Source of the DNA: Phyto melanocephala
Taxonomy: Eukaryota; Arthropoda; Insecta; Diptera; Rhinophoridae
DNA length: 64,000 nt
NCBI GenBank assembly: GCA_941918925.1
Contig: OW799233.1
Span: 78,309,797-78,373,796 of the forward strand
Direction of reading: 5' to 3'
Of the stretch, positions 11,558 through 21,379 are shown one piece after another; positions within the stretch are counted from its first letter, which is position 1; every line of letters begins with the position of its first letter. The notes beneath the pieces are model-generated. The model saw only the letters and a program-made list of their open reading frames with translations, was not told the DNA's origin and did not search any database. The position numbers and the translations under genes are program-made.

Positions 11558-11666
11558 ATATGTATATGTAGTAGTTGATTTTTACTACCCAGTTACCCAA
11601 ATAACCAAAACGTTAAAATTTTATTAGATAAATTATATTTTAAAAATTACATTTCATCATTAAATT

Positions 11667-12554
11667 ATGGATTGCCAGAACAAAAATTGTAACGTTTCGG
11701 GTAATGATTGCTTGATATCATGTTGGTTGTGTCTTGGAACCTATCACTTAAAATGTAGTAGACTGAAAGCGCGTGATGCAGATGCGCTTGCTGATCCTAC
11801 TAAATCCCTACAATGGAATTGTCCTCATTGTAAAAATATAAATGTTGAATTTTACAAATTCTTTAAAAGTTATAAAGAGCAGTTCGATCAACTAAATAAG
11901 GACTTATTATCTGTTCAATCTAAATTTTTAAAATTTAGTGAACTTTTCACAAATTTTCCGAATTTAGATAAATTTGCTGACGTTCAACAAAATTCTTCCC
12001 CTAAGAGGAGAAAATCTGCAAGAAATCCAATCCCTTCAATAACAATATCAAAAGCGGCTTCTCATAATTCAGAAGAATACGATGATTTGTCTCCTTCACC
12101 TTGCATGGATCAAAACAACTTGATTGTATCTGAAGTTATCACTCCGTTAAATACTATACCCCTTGAATTATATAGTAATTCACCTACTACATCTTTTTCA
12201 TCAGCTGCATCTTTAATTTCTAATAATACTGTACCAACTAAAGCCGTCAGAGAACTTCGTACAATTCCGCCAAGAAAAACTATATTTGTTACTCGTTTTC
12301 TTCTTGAAGCAACTGTTGATGATGTTAAAAACTACTTATTATCTAAATTTAATAATAATCTACCTACTAACATAAATATTTTTAAAATTAATTCAAGAAA
12401 TAGAGCCTCGTTCAAAATAATTGTCCCACTCGAATATTTTGAACAAATCGTAAATGTAAATTTTTGCCCAAACCATACTCTAGTACGTGAATTTATTTAT
12501 CGTGATGAAAACTTAGCTCGTATTCCAACATCTAATCAAACTTCAAAAAACTAA
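11667..12554 (+). CDS. LINE ORF1 protein with PHD-type zinc finger
   Basis: This is a complete 295-codon frame. Residues 3-55 have the C4-H-C3 order of a PHD finger: C3, C8, C19, C22, H27, C30, C52, C55, with W50 two residues before C52, as usual in PHD folds. Residues ~110-190 are serine/asparagine-rich and look disordered. Residues ~200-290 (TIPPRKTIFVTRF ... FCPNHTLVREF) resemble the C-terminal nucleic-acid-binding domain of LINE ORF1 proteins. In CR1-like elements this protein is thought to bind element RNA and help target-primed reverse transcription. The stop TAA overlaps the ORF2 start as TAATG, suggesting coupled translation. It is open although ORF2 is broken, so it survives by chance or recency. 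Confidence 0.85.
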   Translation: MDCQNKNCNVSGNDCLISCWLCLGTYHLKCSRLKARDADALADPTKSLQWNCPHCKNINVEFYKFFKSYKEQFDQLNKDLLSVQSKFLKFSELFTNFPNLDKFADVQQNSSPKRRKSARNPIPSITISKAASHNSEEYDDLSPSPCMDQNNLIVSEVITPLNTIPLELYSNSPTTSFSSAASLISNNTVPTKAVRELRTIPPRKTIFVTRFLLEATVDDVKNYLLSKFNNNLPTNINIFKINSRNRASFKIIVPLEYFEQIVNVNFCPNHTLVREFIYRDENLARIPTSNQTSKN

Positions 12555-15056
12555 TGCAAAATTCTACCCTTAACATTATTTATCAAAATGCTAATGGAGT
12601 GAATACTAAGCTTACTGATATGTTCCTTAACAGCTTTGACTGCGAATTTCATGTTGCTGCATTTACTGAAACTTGGCTTACTAATAATACTAATAACTCT
12701 GAAATTTTTTGTAGTAAGTATCAAGTTTTCAGACGTGATAGAATTGGCAAACGTGGTGGTGGTGTTTTAGTTTCTGTTTCCTGTTTGTATCCTGCTGAAC
12801 AGTTATTAATTGTAAATTCATCTGACATTGAATTTATCGCTGTTGTAATACAAATTCAAAATATATCGCTCTTTATTACCTGCTCATATATACCTGCAAA
12901 CTCTGATCCACAACTATATGGTGAAAATGTTTTGTTAATAAAATCCGTGCAGACAAACTAAAGTCAGCTGATTTTTTGATGATTTTTGGTGATTTTAATG
13001 TTTCGACTGCATCCTGGATTACATCAGATGATACAGATTTCTTTGTACCGATTACATCACATGATTGGAGTCAAGATTTTTTCAATAGTCTGACTAATTT
13101 AAGTGTCTTTCAAATAAATAAAATTTTTAATAACAACAACCGTTTATTGGATTTCGTATTTGTAAATAATCCCTCTCTATTGGACTAACCCCTTATTTAT
13201 TCCTGAGGACCGACACCATCCTACATTGTTAATTTCTACACCATTACCTGAAAAGGAAACTGTTCACACTGTATCTGAGTCGCTATGTTTTAAACGTACG
13301 AACTACCATATGTTAAATAACTTGTTACATAATATTAACTGGTTCGAAATTCTTGCTTTTTCTTATAATGGTAGTAATTTTGATCAAATCGTGTTGAAAT
13401 TTTACTCAGTTCTCTTCAGTTGTTTATCAGCAAGCACTCCGTTGTTAAAAAAGGTAATATCAAATCGTTCTCCATGGTATTCCCGTACTTTAACCTTGTT
13501 ATAAAATCGTAAAAACCGTTTATATAAAAAGTTCATGAAGAGCAAAACCCTTATTGATCGTAGCTATTATCTAATAGCTCAAAGCCGTTATATTTTTGAA
13601 AACAAAAAATGTTATGCATCGTATGTAAACAAAATGAAATTTTACTTTAAAAAGAATCCGAAAATGTTTTATAATTTTGTCAACTCCAAACGTAGAGTTT
13701 CAACGTATCCAACTACTAACTACTATGAAAATGAATAATGTTGTTTATTCTAATAATGCATATATTGCCAATTCTTTTGCTGATTTCTTCGCCTCCACTT
13801 TTTCTGCAAACATTTTCCATAGTTCAATTTATCCTTATGGTATTACTTCGTCTTCATCAATTAATATATCATCTTTAGATATCGACACAGTCTTAAAAAG
13901 CCTGAGGTCCTGATGGTATTCCTAGCTGCATATTAAAAAATTGTGCCGTCGTTTTGGCTATTCCTATCACTCATCTATTTAACAGTTCCTTGAAATTTGG
14001 TATATTTCCTAAATGTTGGAAAGATTCATTTATCATCCCGCTTCATAAATCTGGTAGCCGTAGTGATGGTACTAATTATAGAGCAATAGCTAAACTTAAC
14101 TCCATTCCTAAGCTGTTTGAGAAAATATTAACGGACATCCTAACCACCCAAATATCAACAATTATTTCTCCAACACAACATGGTTTTTGTAAAGGTAGAT
14201 CTACATGCACAAACCTAATGGAACTGACATCCTTCATCAATACAGGATTTTGTAATGGTAACCAAACTGATGTAGTCTATACTGATTTCAGTAAAGCCTT
14301 CGATAAGGTTAACTACGATTTATTGTTAGTGAAGCTAAAAAAATTAGGGTTTCCGGTTAACCTTTTAAAATGGATTAGTTCTTATTTAAAGGATCGGAGA
14401 CAATGTGTTTTTTATAATGATTGTATATCAAAACATATTGAAGTAACTTCCGGAGTTCCTCAGGGAAGTCACCTCGGCCCCATTTAATTTTTATTGCTTA
14501 TAAATGAGCTTCCAAAGGCTATTCAATACAGCAATATTTTAATGTTTGCTGATGATGTTAAACTTTATTCATGGATTAGAACTGTTGACGACAGTTTTTA
14601 TCTCCAACCTGATTTGAATAATTTTTTTAATTGGTGTACGGTAAATCTTATGGAATTGAATTTAACAAAATGCAAATCTATGATTTTCTGCAGATATTCA
14701 CCGGTTTCAAATGTTTACTCTCTAAATGGCTCTAATTTAAATGTTGTTGATTCGTTTTTGGATCTTGGAATTCTCTTTGATGTGAAAATTAATTTCAACT
14801 CACATGTAATAATGACAGTAAATAAAGCTAATGGGGTATTAAGTTTCATAAAGCGTTGGGCTAAGGAATTTAATGATCCTTATGTAACAAAAAATTTATT
14901 CACGTCATTTGGGATTCCCAATATGATGTTTATATTAAAAAACTTGAATCAGTCCAAAAACAATTTTTGCTGTTCTGCCTTCGTAACCTTCGTTGGAATC
15001 CTAATACAGACTTACCGTCATATCGTAGTCGTTTACTACTCATTGCGCTCCCAACG
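12554..15056 (+). pseudogene. LINE ORF2: apurinic endonuclease + reverse transcriptase, broken
   Basis: Endonuclease motifs appear in order: YQNANG (12590), TETWL (12670), RRD then GKRGGGVL (12730-12770), GDFN (12990), LDFVFVNN (13150), and a frameshifted DRHHPTL near 13208. After a linker, the reverse transcriptase shows PLHKSG, YRAIAKLNSIPKLFEKIL, QHGFCKGRST, YTDFSKAFDKVNY (catalytic D near 14283), SGVPQGSHLGP, FADDVKLYS (catalytic pair near 14546) and a C-terminal region. Stops or frameshifts fall near 12960, 13188, 13504, 13737, 13905, 14487 and 14930, so it cannot make active protein. Polymerase and nicking functions are known for the family; inactivity is read from the sequence. Confidence 0.9.
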
Positions 15057-15266
15057 CACAGTGGGTTAGAATAGCATGTTTTCTTGGATCAAATCAGGAA
15101 GCTATGTTCGGATAATTTTTCTTTATTTTTCAGTTAATACCATTAAAATAAGTAAAAAAATGTTTTCTAAGTATATTTGAGTATAATTTTATTAAATAAT
15201 GTCAAATATCAGTGTAGGTATATAGTGCAAGGAGAACTTAAAGATTACATTTTATACATCTTAAAG

Positions 15267-16310
15267 TTAATCATCATCATCGTTATCATCGGCAGCATCA
15301 TCATAATCATCGTTATCATCATCAGCAGCATCAGCAACTTCAACGTCACTGAAATAATTCCTGTCCGGAGCTGCAGGTACAATTAAATAAATTGCCTCCT
15401 CTGGCAAGCTTTGAACCTTCTTTGTAGGCAATTTTCGCATGCTTGAAATAATTGGGTCAGAGGTTATCAAAAACATATTAAAAATGTCTTGGTTTGATTT
15501 TTCGCGACTGCACTTTCGTAAATGAAACTCCCTATATTTTTTAAAATCTTTATTTCGAGCTTCTTGCGCTTCTTCTGATAACTGCCCAATAGATAAAATG
15601 GCATTTGACACAATTTCGGGTCCGTGAATAAAATACTTGTGCAAAGTGGGAGGCATATTGTACCAAGGATATAAAAGGCCAAATCTTAAATTGTCTACAT
15701 GTACAGGTCTTTGGATCATGACTTCTATATTATTAAAATCCTTACTTGTAGCGCCACATAAGTAACACTTTTGTGTTGATGTGGTTTCTGTTAAGGCATT
15801 GCAAACTTTTCCATCTACCATTGCCAAAATTAATTTGTGGGAAACATGTATAACTTTCTCACCAATCGTGACAGTTGAACAGGTTAAATTCTGTATTTCC
15901 TCTTCAACTCTTTTCTTTGACTATTTGCCACATATGCGATTTCTTTGGTAAATTCAATTTTCAAGGGTCTGCTAAATCTAGTTGAAGACGACCGTGGATT
16001 TTGCCAAATTACCTTCTCCTCAAACATAAGCCTAAGTGGTACAATTGTGGTTAAAAAAACTGATGAATCACTAGCATCAGATCCATGAAAGGCTTGTTTG
16101 TATGAGCTATGGCCAGAGCTTCCATCAAAGCCCCATTTTGATTATAATACTACATTCGAGTTCGTAATGCCTAATGAGTCAATAACAGTTTCTTGAAGTT
16201 CTATTAGCTGCTCCGCTGTGTGATTAAGAAGACCTTGTAAAGTTACTTCAACGGAGGTCTCGCTTATTTTAAAGCTGCTCGATTTTGGGTAAGTTTTTTG
16301 TTTTTCAGTT
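15267..16310 (-). pseudogene. Transib transposase (RAG1-core relative), broken
   Basis: Reading from 16310 downwards on the minus strand: a leader region, then KWGFDGSSGHSSYKQ (near 16130), whose aspartate fits the first catalytic position, then IVPLRL, VIWQNPRSSSTRF, then a frameshift near 15920. The rest is open at 15827-15267 (186 codons): MVDGKVCNALTET, CYLCGAT, LYPWYNMPPTLHKYFIHG, then QLSEEAQEARNKDFKKYRE, and TSDPIISSMRKLP. In Transib and RAG1 this acidic segment contributes the last catalytic glutamate. In-frame stops occur near 16150 and 15885. About 40 residues between the CYLCGAT and LYPWYNMPP blocks look shortened compared with relatives. The C-terminus is extended by an Asp-rich tail coded by an (ATC)n tract. 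Confidence 0.88.
15268..15345. repeat. (ATC)n-rich tract coding an acidic tail
   Basis: Imperfect ATC/TCATCA repeats encode alternating Asp and Ala at the C-terminus of the broken Transib frame. They probably arose by slippage, since other Transib proteins end soon after the conserved LPTKK-like region. Confidence 0.6.
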
Positions 16311-16365
16311 TGAATATTGTTGTAGGAGGGAAATATTTGAGGAGGAGCTTGTCTAACAACATTAG

Positions 16366-16757
16366 TTAAAAAAAATTTAAAAAAAAAACTACAAAAATTT
16401 TTTTTGGCTCTAACCAGTATACCACGTTTGTACGTATGTTGTTGTTGTTATTGTGAAAAAAAACGATGTGGTTGTGGTTTTTTGCTCATATCTCAGTTGT
16501 TTATATATTGATTTTTCTGATTTTGAATACCGATCTACTCCCGAATATTTCCAATATTCAGGCGGGTCCAGGCGATGCTTCAAAAAGTTGATTTCAACAT
16601 ACACAAGGACAGACGGACAGAGCTTAATCAACTTTCCCATTCATAAGCTTTCAGTAAATATATACTTTATGCGGTCGGTAATTAAAATTGTAGAAATTTC
16701 ACACGGAATGACAAACCTATATATACCCTCTTTCACTGTGTGAAGGGTATAAAAAGT
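16366..16757 (+). mobile_element. DINE-1/mini-me-like fragment inside the Transib (copy K)
   Basis: It reads CTAACCAGTATACCACG, (GTT)n, TTTTGCTCATATCTCAGTTG, GACAGACGGACAGAGC, ATATATACTTTATGCGGTCG, and ends ACTGTGTGAAGGGTATAAAAAG. It matches the right half of copy I (31.85-32.27 kb). The CAAGTAAGAG end is missing, so it is truncated or its left boundary is hidden in the A/T tract. Confidence 0.7.
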
Positions 16758-17345
16758 AACATGAAAAACAACAAAACACAACAACAGCAGCAGTCGCGAT
16801 ATCAATGTGATTTTTAGCTATTTGACTGCTGCAACACTTGTATTAAACAATGCATAGCTTCTAAAAGGCACAAAAAGGAGCGTAAAATTTTTGAATATAA
16901 TACAGATTTATGTCCACTTTAATATAAACTAAAAATTATGACACGAATGTGGACGAATAACAACTATATATCCATTTAAAATATAAAAATGCTAATTTTT
17001 TTGGCATTTCCAATATTAAAACCTAAATCTAAAACACTTCCACACACAATTTGATACACAAATGTTAACGAAGTATTTGCGAAATTCCCTGAACTTGATG
17101 CTTCCATTGAAAAATTGTTAACTTTTGCAACACTTTTTAAAATAAATAAAATTTTCAACGTGAAAGTTTTCACTTTTTTCAGCCTTTTTTGCACAAAAAT
17201 TTCTATTAATTTTGACTTTGAAGTTTCACTACAAAAAAACCAGAGCACTTTTGACATTTATTTTAACGACAAGTGATGTAGAATTTTATATACTCAAACC
17301 GGGTATAAAAAATTTTTACGATACTTAAAATTTTTTTTTTAATTA
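16758..17345 (-). pseudogene. 5' part of the Transib, possible transposase N-terminus
   Basis: On the minus strand at 17110-16980 a frame begins MEASSSGNFANTSLTFVYQI and runs ~45 codons before the element decays. Its place, on the transposase strand and upstream of the recognised domains, suits an N-terminal exon or segment, but the residues alone do not prove it. The rest of the stretch is AT-rich with no domain. Confidence 0.35.
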
Positions 17346-17378
17346 ATCCAAGAAAACAGGCTATTCTAACCCTCTGTG

Positions 17379-17710
17379 CAACGTTACAAAGCCAAAGAAT
17401 TGTTTCCAATATTGCATTTGTCATAAATCTAATTCAAGGCAAAACTGATTCTACATATCTTCGACGTAAAATATGCATCAATGTTCCTAATAGGCAGCTC
17501 AGATTTTATGAACCGTTATATGTACCATTTCGTAGATCAAACTACATTAACTTTGATCCAATTAGAAGAATTTGTGCTGAGGTAAATAAGTTCTATGTTC
17601 ACATTGACTTTTCTGATAATGTTGCTGCAACAAGTGGAAAGCTGATAAGATTTCTAAACTCAAATGCATACGTTCAATGTTGTTTTTATTTTTCTTTATT
17701 TTTGTAATTA
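17379..17710 (+). pseudogene. LINE ORF2 C-terminal end, after the Transib
   Basis: The frame resumes with the duplicated CAACG and reads RIVSNIAFVINLIQGK-like residues, then NVPNRQLRFYEPLYVP, CAEVNKFYVHIDFSD and TSGKLIRFLNSNAYV, ending at TAA near 17708. It is almost the same as the end of the minus-strand copy at 8.1-8.4 kb. The comparison shows exactly where the Transib entered. Confidence 0.85.
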
Positions 17711-18235
17711 AATTAAAAATGTTGCTCAACTGTAAATTTTATTATGTTGATTAAATTAAATAAATAAATAAATAAATATGAAGAATATTAAGAAAAATTA
17801 TAAATATTCATTTAAAATGTAAGTTTTAATATAAATATCAGTTTAAAAAAAAAAAAATTATATTAAAAAGTTATATGTCTAAAGATAACGTTCAACATTG
17901 GCTATTGACAACACTTAATTACCAATTGAAGCAGCGCATTCAATTGCATTGCATTTCTCCTGATTTTCGTAAGTAATACGTATACACTACTTGCAAGTAA
18001 ATACTTGCTTGCGGCAACGTAGGGTTACTATTACAGAGTGTTTCAAATTATTTTAGGGTTTTTTCACACTGATAAAAATTTGTTTATTAAATATTAAAAT
18101 AAAGAAATGTTATTGTTTTATAAAAAATATTCATAAAAACAGTACAAAGTGCAAAAAAAGTACATTTGCGTAAAAAAGTACAATTAAGAAAAAACAGTAC
18201 ATGTACTACTAAAAACAGTAAGTCTGGCAGCCCTA

Positions 18236-18640
18236 GGTAGCACATATACTATGCTGAGAAATCTTTGGATGTCATAATATTACACACCTTTTGATATTCG
18301 AATGTAACTTGGCAAGACCCTCTTCTATGGAATTGAACTTTTCGCTGGCTGTTACGCATTAGGTATGAGAACGCTACACGTAACATACAATAATATTGCC
18401 AGGTATTTGTTTGGTCGCAGTATCTCACAGTACTCAAGACAAATATGTTGTATGTCCTTTAAAAACTTTTTGAAACTTTGAACCTTGCTGTTCCATAAAG
18501 TTATTTATACAAAACAGCGTGAATTTTTTTACAAGCGGTTAACCTTTTCAAGGTCTGACAGAGAAAACAGAATGAATACCTGTCACTTTAAAAGGATATA
18601 AAGAAAATACGGGTTTTCTACAATGCTATTAATTTTTGGC
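18236..18640 (+). pseudogene. RT-A, segment 3 of 3 (C-terminal domain)
   Basis: After the right hAT duplication the LINE reading resumes: YAEKSLDVII, then YGIELFAGCY, then NNIARYLFG, then a basic region, with frameshifts. The pattern (C/I)ELF ... NNI.RY is usual in the domain following the reverse transcriptase of Jockey- and CR1-like LINEs. Together with 6721-7275 and 10234-10318 it makes one colinear, dead gene spread over 12 kb. Confidence 0.65.
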
Positions 18641-19077
18641 GCCTAATATTCAAACCACAAGCAATGCAATGCATTTCAAAATTGCACTATATACCCACTT
18701 TGATAATGATGATCATAAACATACAAATTTTGATTTTGATTCTGCTAGCATATTTTTATAGTTTCAATTTTATTATCGATTAATGATTAAGTTGATTTAA
18801 TTTTACTTTTTACTATATTTTTCTTACAGTAAGTGTTAAATGTGTTGATTTTAATTTTTTTTTGTATACTTTAACCTGTAATTTATATGTATTTCGTAAT
18901 TTTACTAATTATGTATAACAAAAATCCGTCTATGTCATTGTCTGCCCAGCACTACTTGATAAGACTTGTTCCAGTTGTTATGTATTGATTAAATAAATTA
19001 ATAAAAAAAATATTTTTTTTTACATTTCTTATGATTTATGTGTAAAAAATCACTTTTACAAAAAATATCTTAGTTTT
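18641..19077. other. AT-rich, no recognised feature
   Basis: This probably includes the 3' tail of the RT-A LINE. No reading frame or repeat structure stands out. Confidence 0.4.
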
Positions 19078-19456
19078 AACAAGTAAGATCACTATATTCG
19101 GCTGTGCCACATATTTGATACAGTAATCGCTATAGAATAATCCCTTTATACTTATATATGTATCACTTTGTTTATATAACATTGATTTAATATTAATTTA
19201 TTATCCTTAATTTGTTTTTACAATAAGACCTTAAGTATTTCTACATTAGGAATGATACTACTGACTCCACGCCCACTTTCATTGAAAGACTAAACTTACG
19301 AAAATATTTTACTATTTAGCATATCGAAGTTATACAAAAAAACTGATGCATATTTTAGTATAAAGATATTATTCCAAAGCGATTACTGTTAATAATAAAA
19401 CAAGTATTTCTGTGTTATAAAATTATTAAATCATCAAATTGGTGGTGGGTATAAAA
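19078..19456. mobile_element. Inverted-duplicate mini-me remnant (copy C)
   Basis: The left side starts AACAAGTAAGATCACTATATTCGG. The right side ends GGTGGTGGGTATAAAACATG, which is the same left-end region of the family in reverse (CCCACCACCAATTTG, then AATCGCTTTGGAATAATA). Two left ends therefore face each other. The right arm carries the uninterrupted TTTGTATAACTTCGATATGC site where other copies hold the mariner passenger. Confidence 0.55.
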
Positions 19457-19746
19457 CATGTTTTTATAATTTTGCTTAATTCAAACGTTTTAAAAAATAT
19501 CTAAATAAACATTTTAATGTATTTCAAATTGCATAATTTATCAGGTACGGATTTTAATGAGATCACAATATGCCTAATTCTGTTTTTACATTGTAATTGG
19601 TTCTTGGAAAACCTGTTTAAAAAAACCGTGTAAAAAAAGACATTGGCTGTATGCAAAGTAGGTGATTGGATCCTTATCTCCAAAACCTATTGAAATTAGT
19701 GAAACACAAGGATTTTTTAAGAATAACTATTCAGGTTTATTTTTGT
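19457..19746. other. Non-coding, holds the left arm of a wide inverted repeat
   Basis: CCTAATTCTGTTTTTACA near 19574 reappears inverted at about 23433-23450 (TGTAAAAACAGAATTAGG). The arms may be the ends of an older DNA transposon that has collected the mariner, foldback and Penelope-like pieces between them. Confidence 0.35.
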
Positions 19747-20530
19747 TTAATCACATACATATAGGAAATAGTCTAACGGCGTCAAATCGCACGACAGAGG
19801 CGGCCAATCGACTGGACCATTTCGTGAAATAACACGTTCTCCAAACTTGGTTGCCAATAAATTGATTGTGACATTCGCTGTGTGGCTTGTGGCGCCATCC
19901 TGTTGGATCCACATGTCCTCCAAGTCCATATTATCCAATTGGGGCCAAAAATATTCTGTTTTTTATTGAACGGTAGGGATTCCCATTCACAGTAACGTGT
20001 TGGTCTTGATCATTATGGAAGAAGTACGGCCCAATGACGCCGCTTGCCCATAAACCGCACCAAACCGTAATTTTTTCGGTATGCAATGATGATTCATGGA
20101 GTACGTGTAGATTGCTGTCTGACCAATAAGGAATATTTTGCTTATTGACGAAGCCATTCAGCCAGAAATGAGCCTCATCGCTGAAGATGATATATCGATG
20201 AAAATCCGAATCATTTTCAAGTTGTTGCTCAGCCCAATTCACGAACATACGACGCTTCTGGTGGTCAAGCGGCTTCAGTTCTTGCGTCAATTTGATCTTG
20301 TAAGGATGTTGTACTGTGCCTGCGGATTCAAATTTATCCACTAGACGCTCAATTGTTGATCTGGTAGGACGATTATGACGACCATAAATTGGACGTAGCG
20401 CTCTTAAGGTTTAGGCCACTGACTCCGAATTTCGGTAGTCAATTTTAATAATATAAGCCAACTCGTTGTTGGCTCGTATATCTTTCCATTATGAAATGGC
20501 AAACCTTACTGAAGAGAAAAGTCAAAAGAG
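19747..20530 (-). pseudogene. DD41D mariner transposase, broken
   Basis: The minus-strand frames 20341-19931 and 19938-19747 carry KIKLTQELKPLDHQKRRMF, FSDEAHFWLNGFVNKQN (first catalytic D), TVWCGLWASGVIGPYFF, IQQDGATSHTAN (second D) and SCDLTPLDYFL (third D). There are 41 residues between the second and third D, as in the DD41D (rosa-like) group. An apparent in-frame deletion joins DKFESAGTVQ to HPYKIKLTQ, removing the linker between the DNA-binding and catalytic domains. A frameshift near 19935 separates the blocks, and the C-terminus after YFLYVCD is lost. Helix-turn-helix fragments continue to ~20530. Terminal repeats are not recognised. Confidence 0.85.
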
Positions 20531-21379
20531 CGGCAAAGAATATGGCGTCGTTTGCTGTCCCTATCGGTCTACTTTTGTATCGTACCCGAAAAATTAGATA
20601 TGCGCTCTTAGCTTAAAAGTAATGTAAAAAAAATATATGACAAGTTTAGGAGGCTCCAAGAAAAGCCCCCCAATGAAATAACGCCAGGAAACAATCCCCA
20701 ATGAAGTAAGCCCCAAAAAATTGGAAATAACACCCAAAAACAGTAAATGAAATACCATTGAAGAATAAATGAAATAAACGCCAAAGCGAAAACGAAACAA
20801 CCCCCAATGACGAAAATGAAATAACTCACAATGAAAAAAAACCCCATCAGCAATAAAAATGAAATTATGCCCAAAACTCATAAAAGAGTCAGTTTCACTA
20901 AGGATTTCATGAAGTCAATATGGACCAACAGCAAAATCGCAAAATTATTGATATAAATCGTGTGGAGGCCCGCAGGCGTCTTTTTCATAATAAGGATATT
21001 TGCAACTTCGAAAGTGTGCCAGCATTCATAATCAATTTTTTTTTGTGAAGTAACATACAAAGCTCGTTTAATAGTGACTACTTTTGGTTTTGTAAATGGA
21101 CTAAGTCCAGTGCAGTTATTTTCCCTTATAGGATGGAAGCGATTTCAGATCAGCCACCAACGAGCTATTCTAAAACTTTCGAATGGCTTCAAAATCCAAC
21201 TCATGGAAGACGTAATTATAGTTACAATGTTGTAAAGATGGCAGTAATTTTCTGTGATGGAGATGTGAGGAAGTATGGAGAAAGAATTGTGTAATATTTC
21301 CAATATATTTATTGTTGAAACCCAACTACCAAAAAATTATTTTCATGCACATACATAAATAATAAACTTAATATATTAT

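Larger units (their letters stand above)
15057..17378 (-). mobile_element. Transib DNA transposon inserted in the LINE
   Basis: The 33-bp inverted repeats begin CACAGTGGGTTAGAATAGC on the left and CACAGAGGGTTAGAATAGC on the inverted right end. CAACG flanks both sides and occurs once at the uninterrupted site, as seen in the related LINE copy at 8.4 kb. A CACNNTG start, a 5-bp duplication and a transposase with the LSEEAQEARNKDFKKYRE region identify Transib, the superfamily related to RAG1. The coding strand is minus. The element holds a DINE/mini-me copy and is dead. Confidence 0.92.
11562..17777 (+). mobile_element. CR1-like LINE with PHD-type ORF1, split by a Transib
   Basis: There is a short 5' leader, an intact ORF1 (11667-12554), then ORF2 starting in the overlapping TAATG. 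ORF2 shows endonuclease and reverse transcriptase motifs. It is cut at 15056 by a Transib element and resumes at 17379. The 3' end carries a (AAAT)n tract near 17755-17777, typical of CR1-like LINEs, which end in short tandem repeats and not in poly(A). ORF1 proteins with PHD fingers are known from CR1-like elements. Confidence 0.8.
10786..18022. mobile_element. Second inverted-repeat DNA element nested in hAT-1
   Basis: The left end CCTACCGTTGCCACATGCAA matches the inverted right end CCTACGTTGCCGCAAGCAAG. GCAAGT-type motifs recur just inside both ends, as subterminal repeats do in hAT-like MITEs. Flanks GTTATTAA and GTTACTAT agree at 6 of 8 positions, a possible decayed 8-bp duplication. It would hold the solo LTR and the CR1-like LINE. 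No transposase of its own is visible. Confidence 0.45.
10319..18235. mobile_element. hAT transposon (hAT-1) enclosing a nest of other elements
   Basis: The left end TAGGGTAGCCATATTTG matches the inverted right end TAGGGCTGCCAGACTTA at 10 of the first 12 positions. Flanks are GTTAGCAC on the left and GGTAGCAC on the right, an 8-bp duplication with one later change. TAGGG termini and 8-bp duplications are standard for hAT. A possible transposase N-terminus survives near the left end on the minus strand. Most of its 7.9 kb is later insertions: another inverted-repeat element, a solo LTR, a CR1-like LINE and a Transib. Confidence 0.7.

Noticed and set aside
13954..14487. Separate host-encoded reverse transcriptase gene
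   Set aside because: It is one frame of the broken LINE ORF2 that begins at 12554.
20594..20881. Hydrophobic, membrane-like minus-strand frames of ~90 residues
   Set aside because: They are translations of the foldback arm repeats. Two overlapping frames look equally hydrophobic, which indicates composition and not coding.
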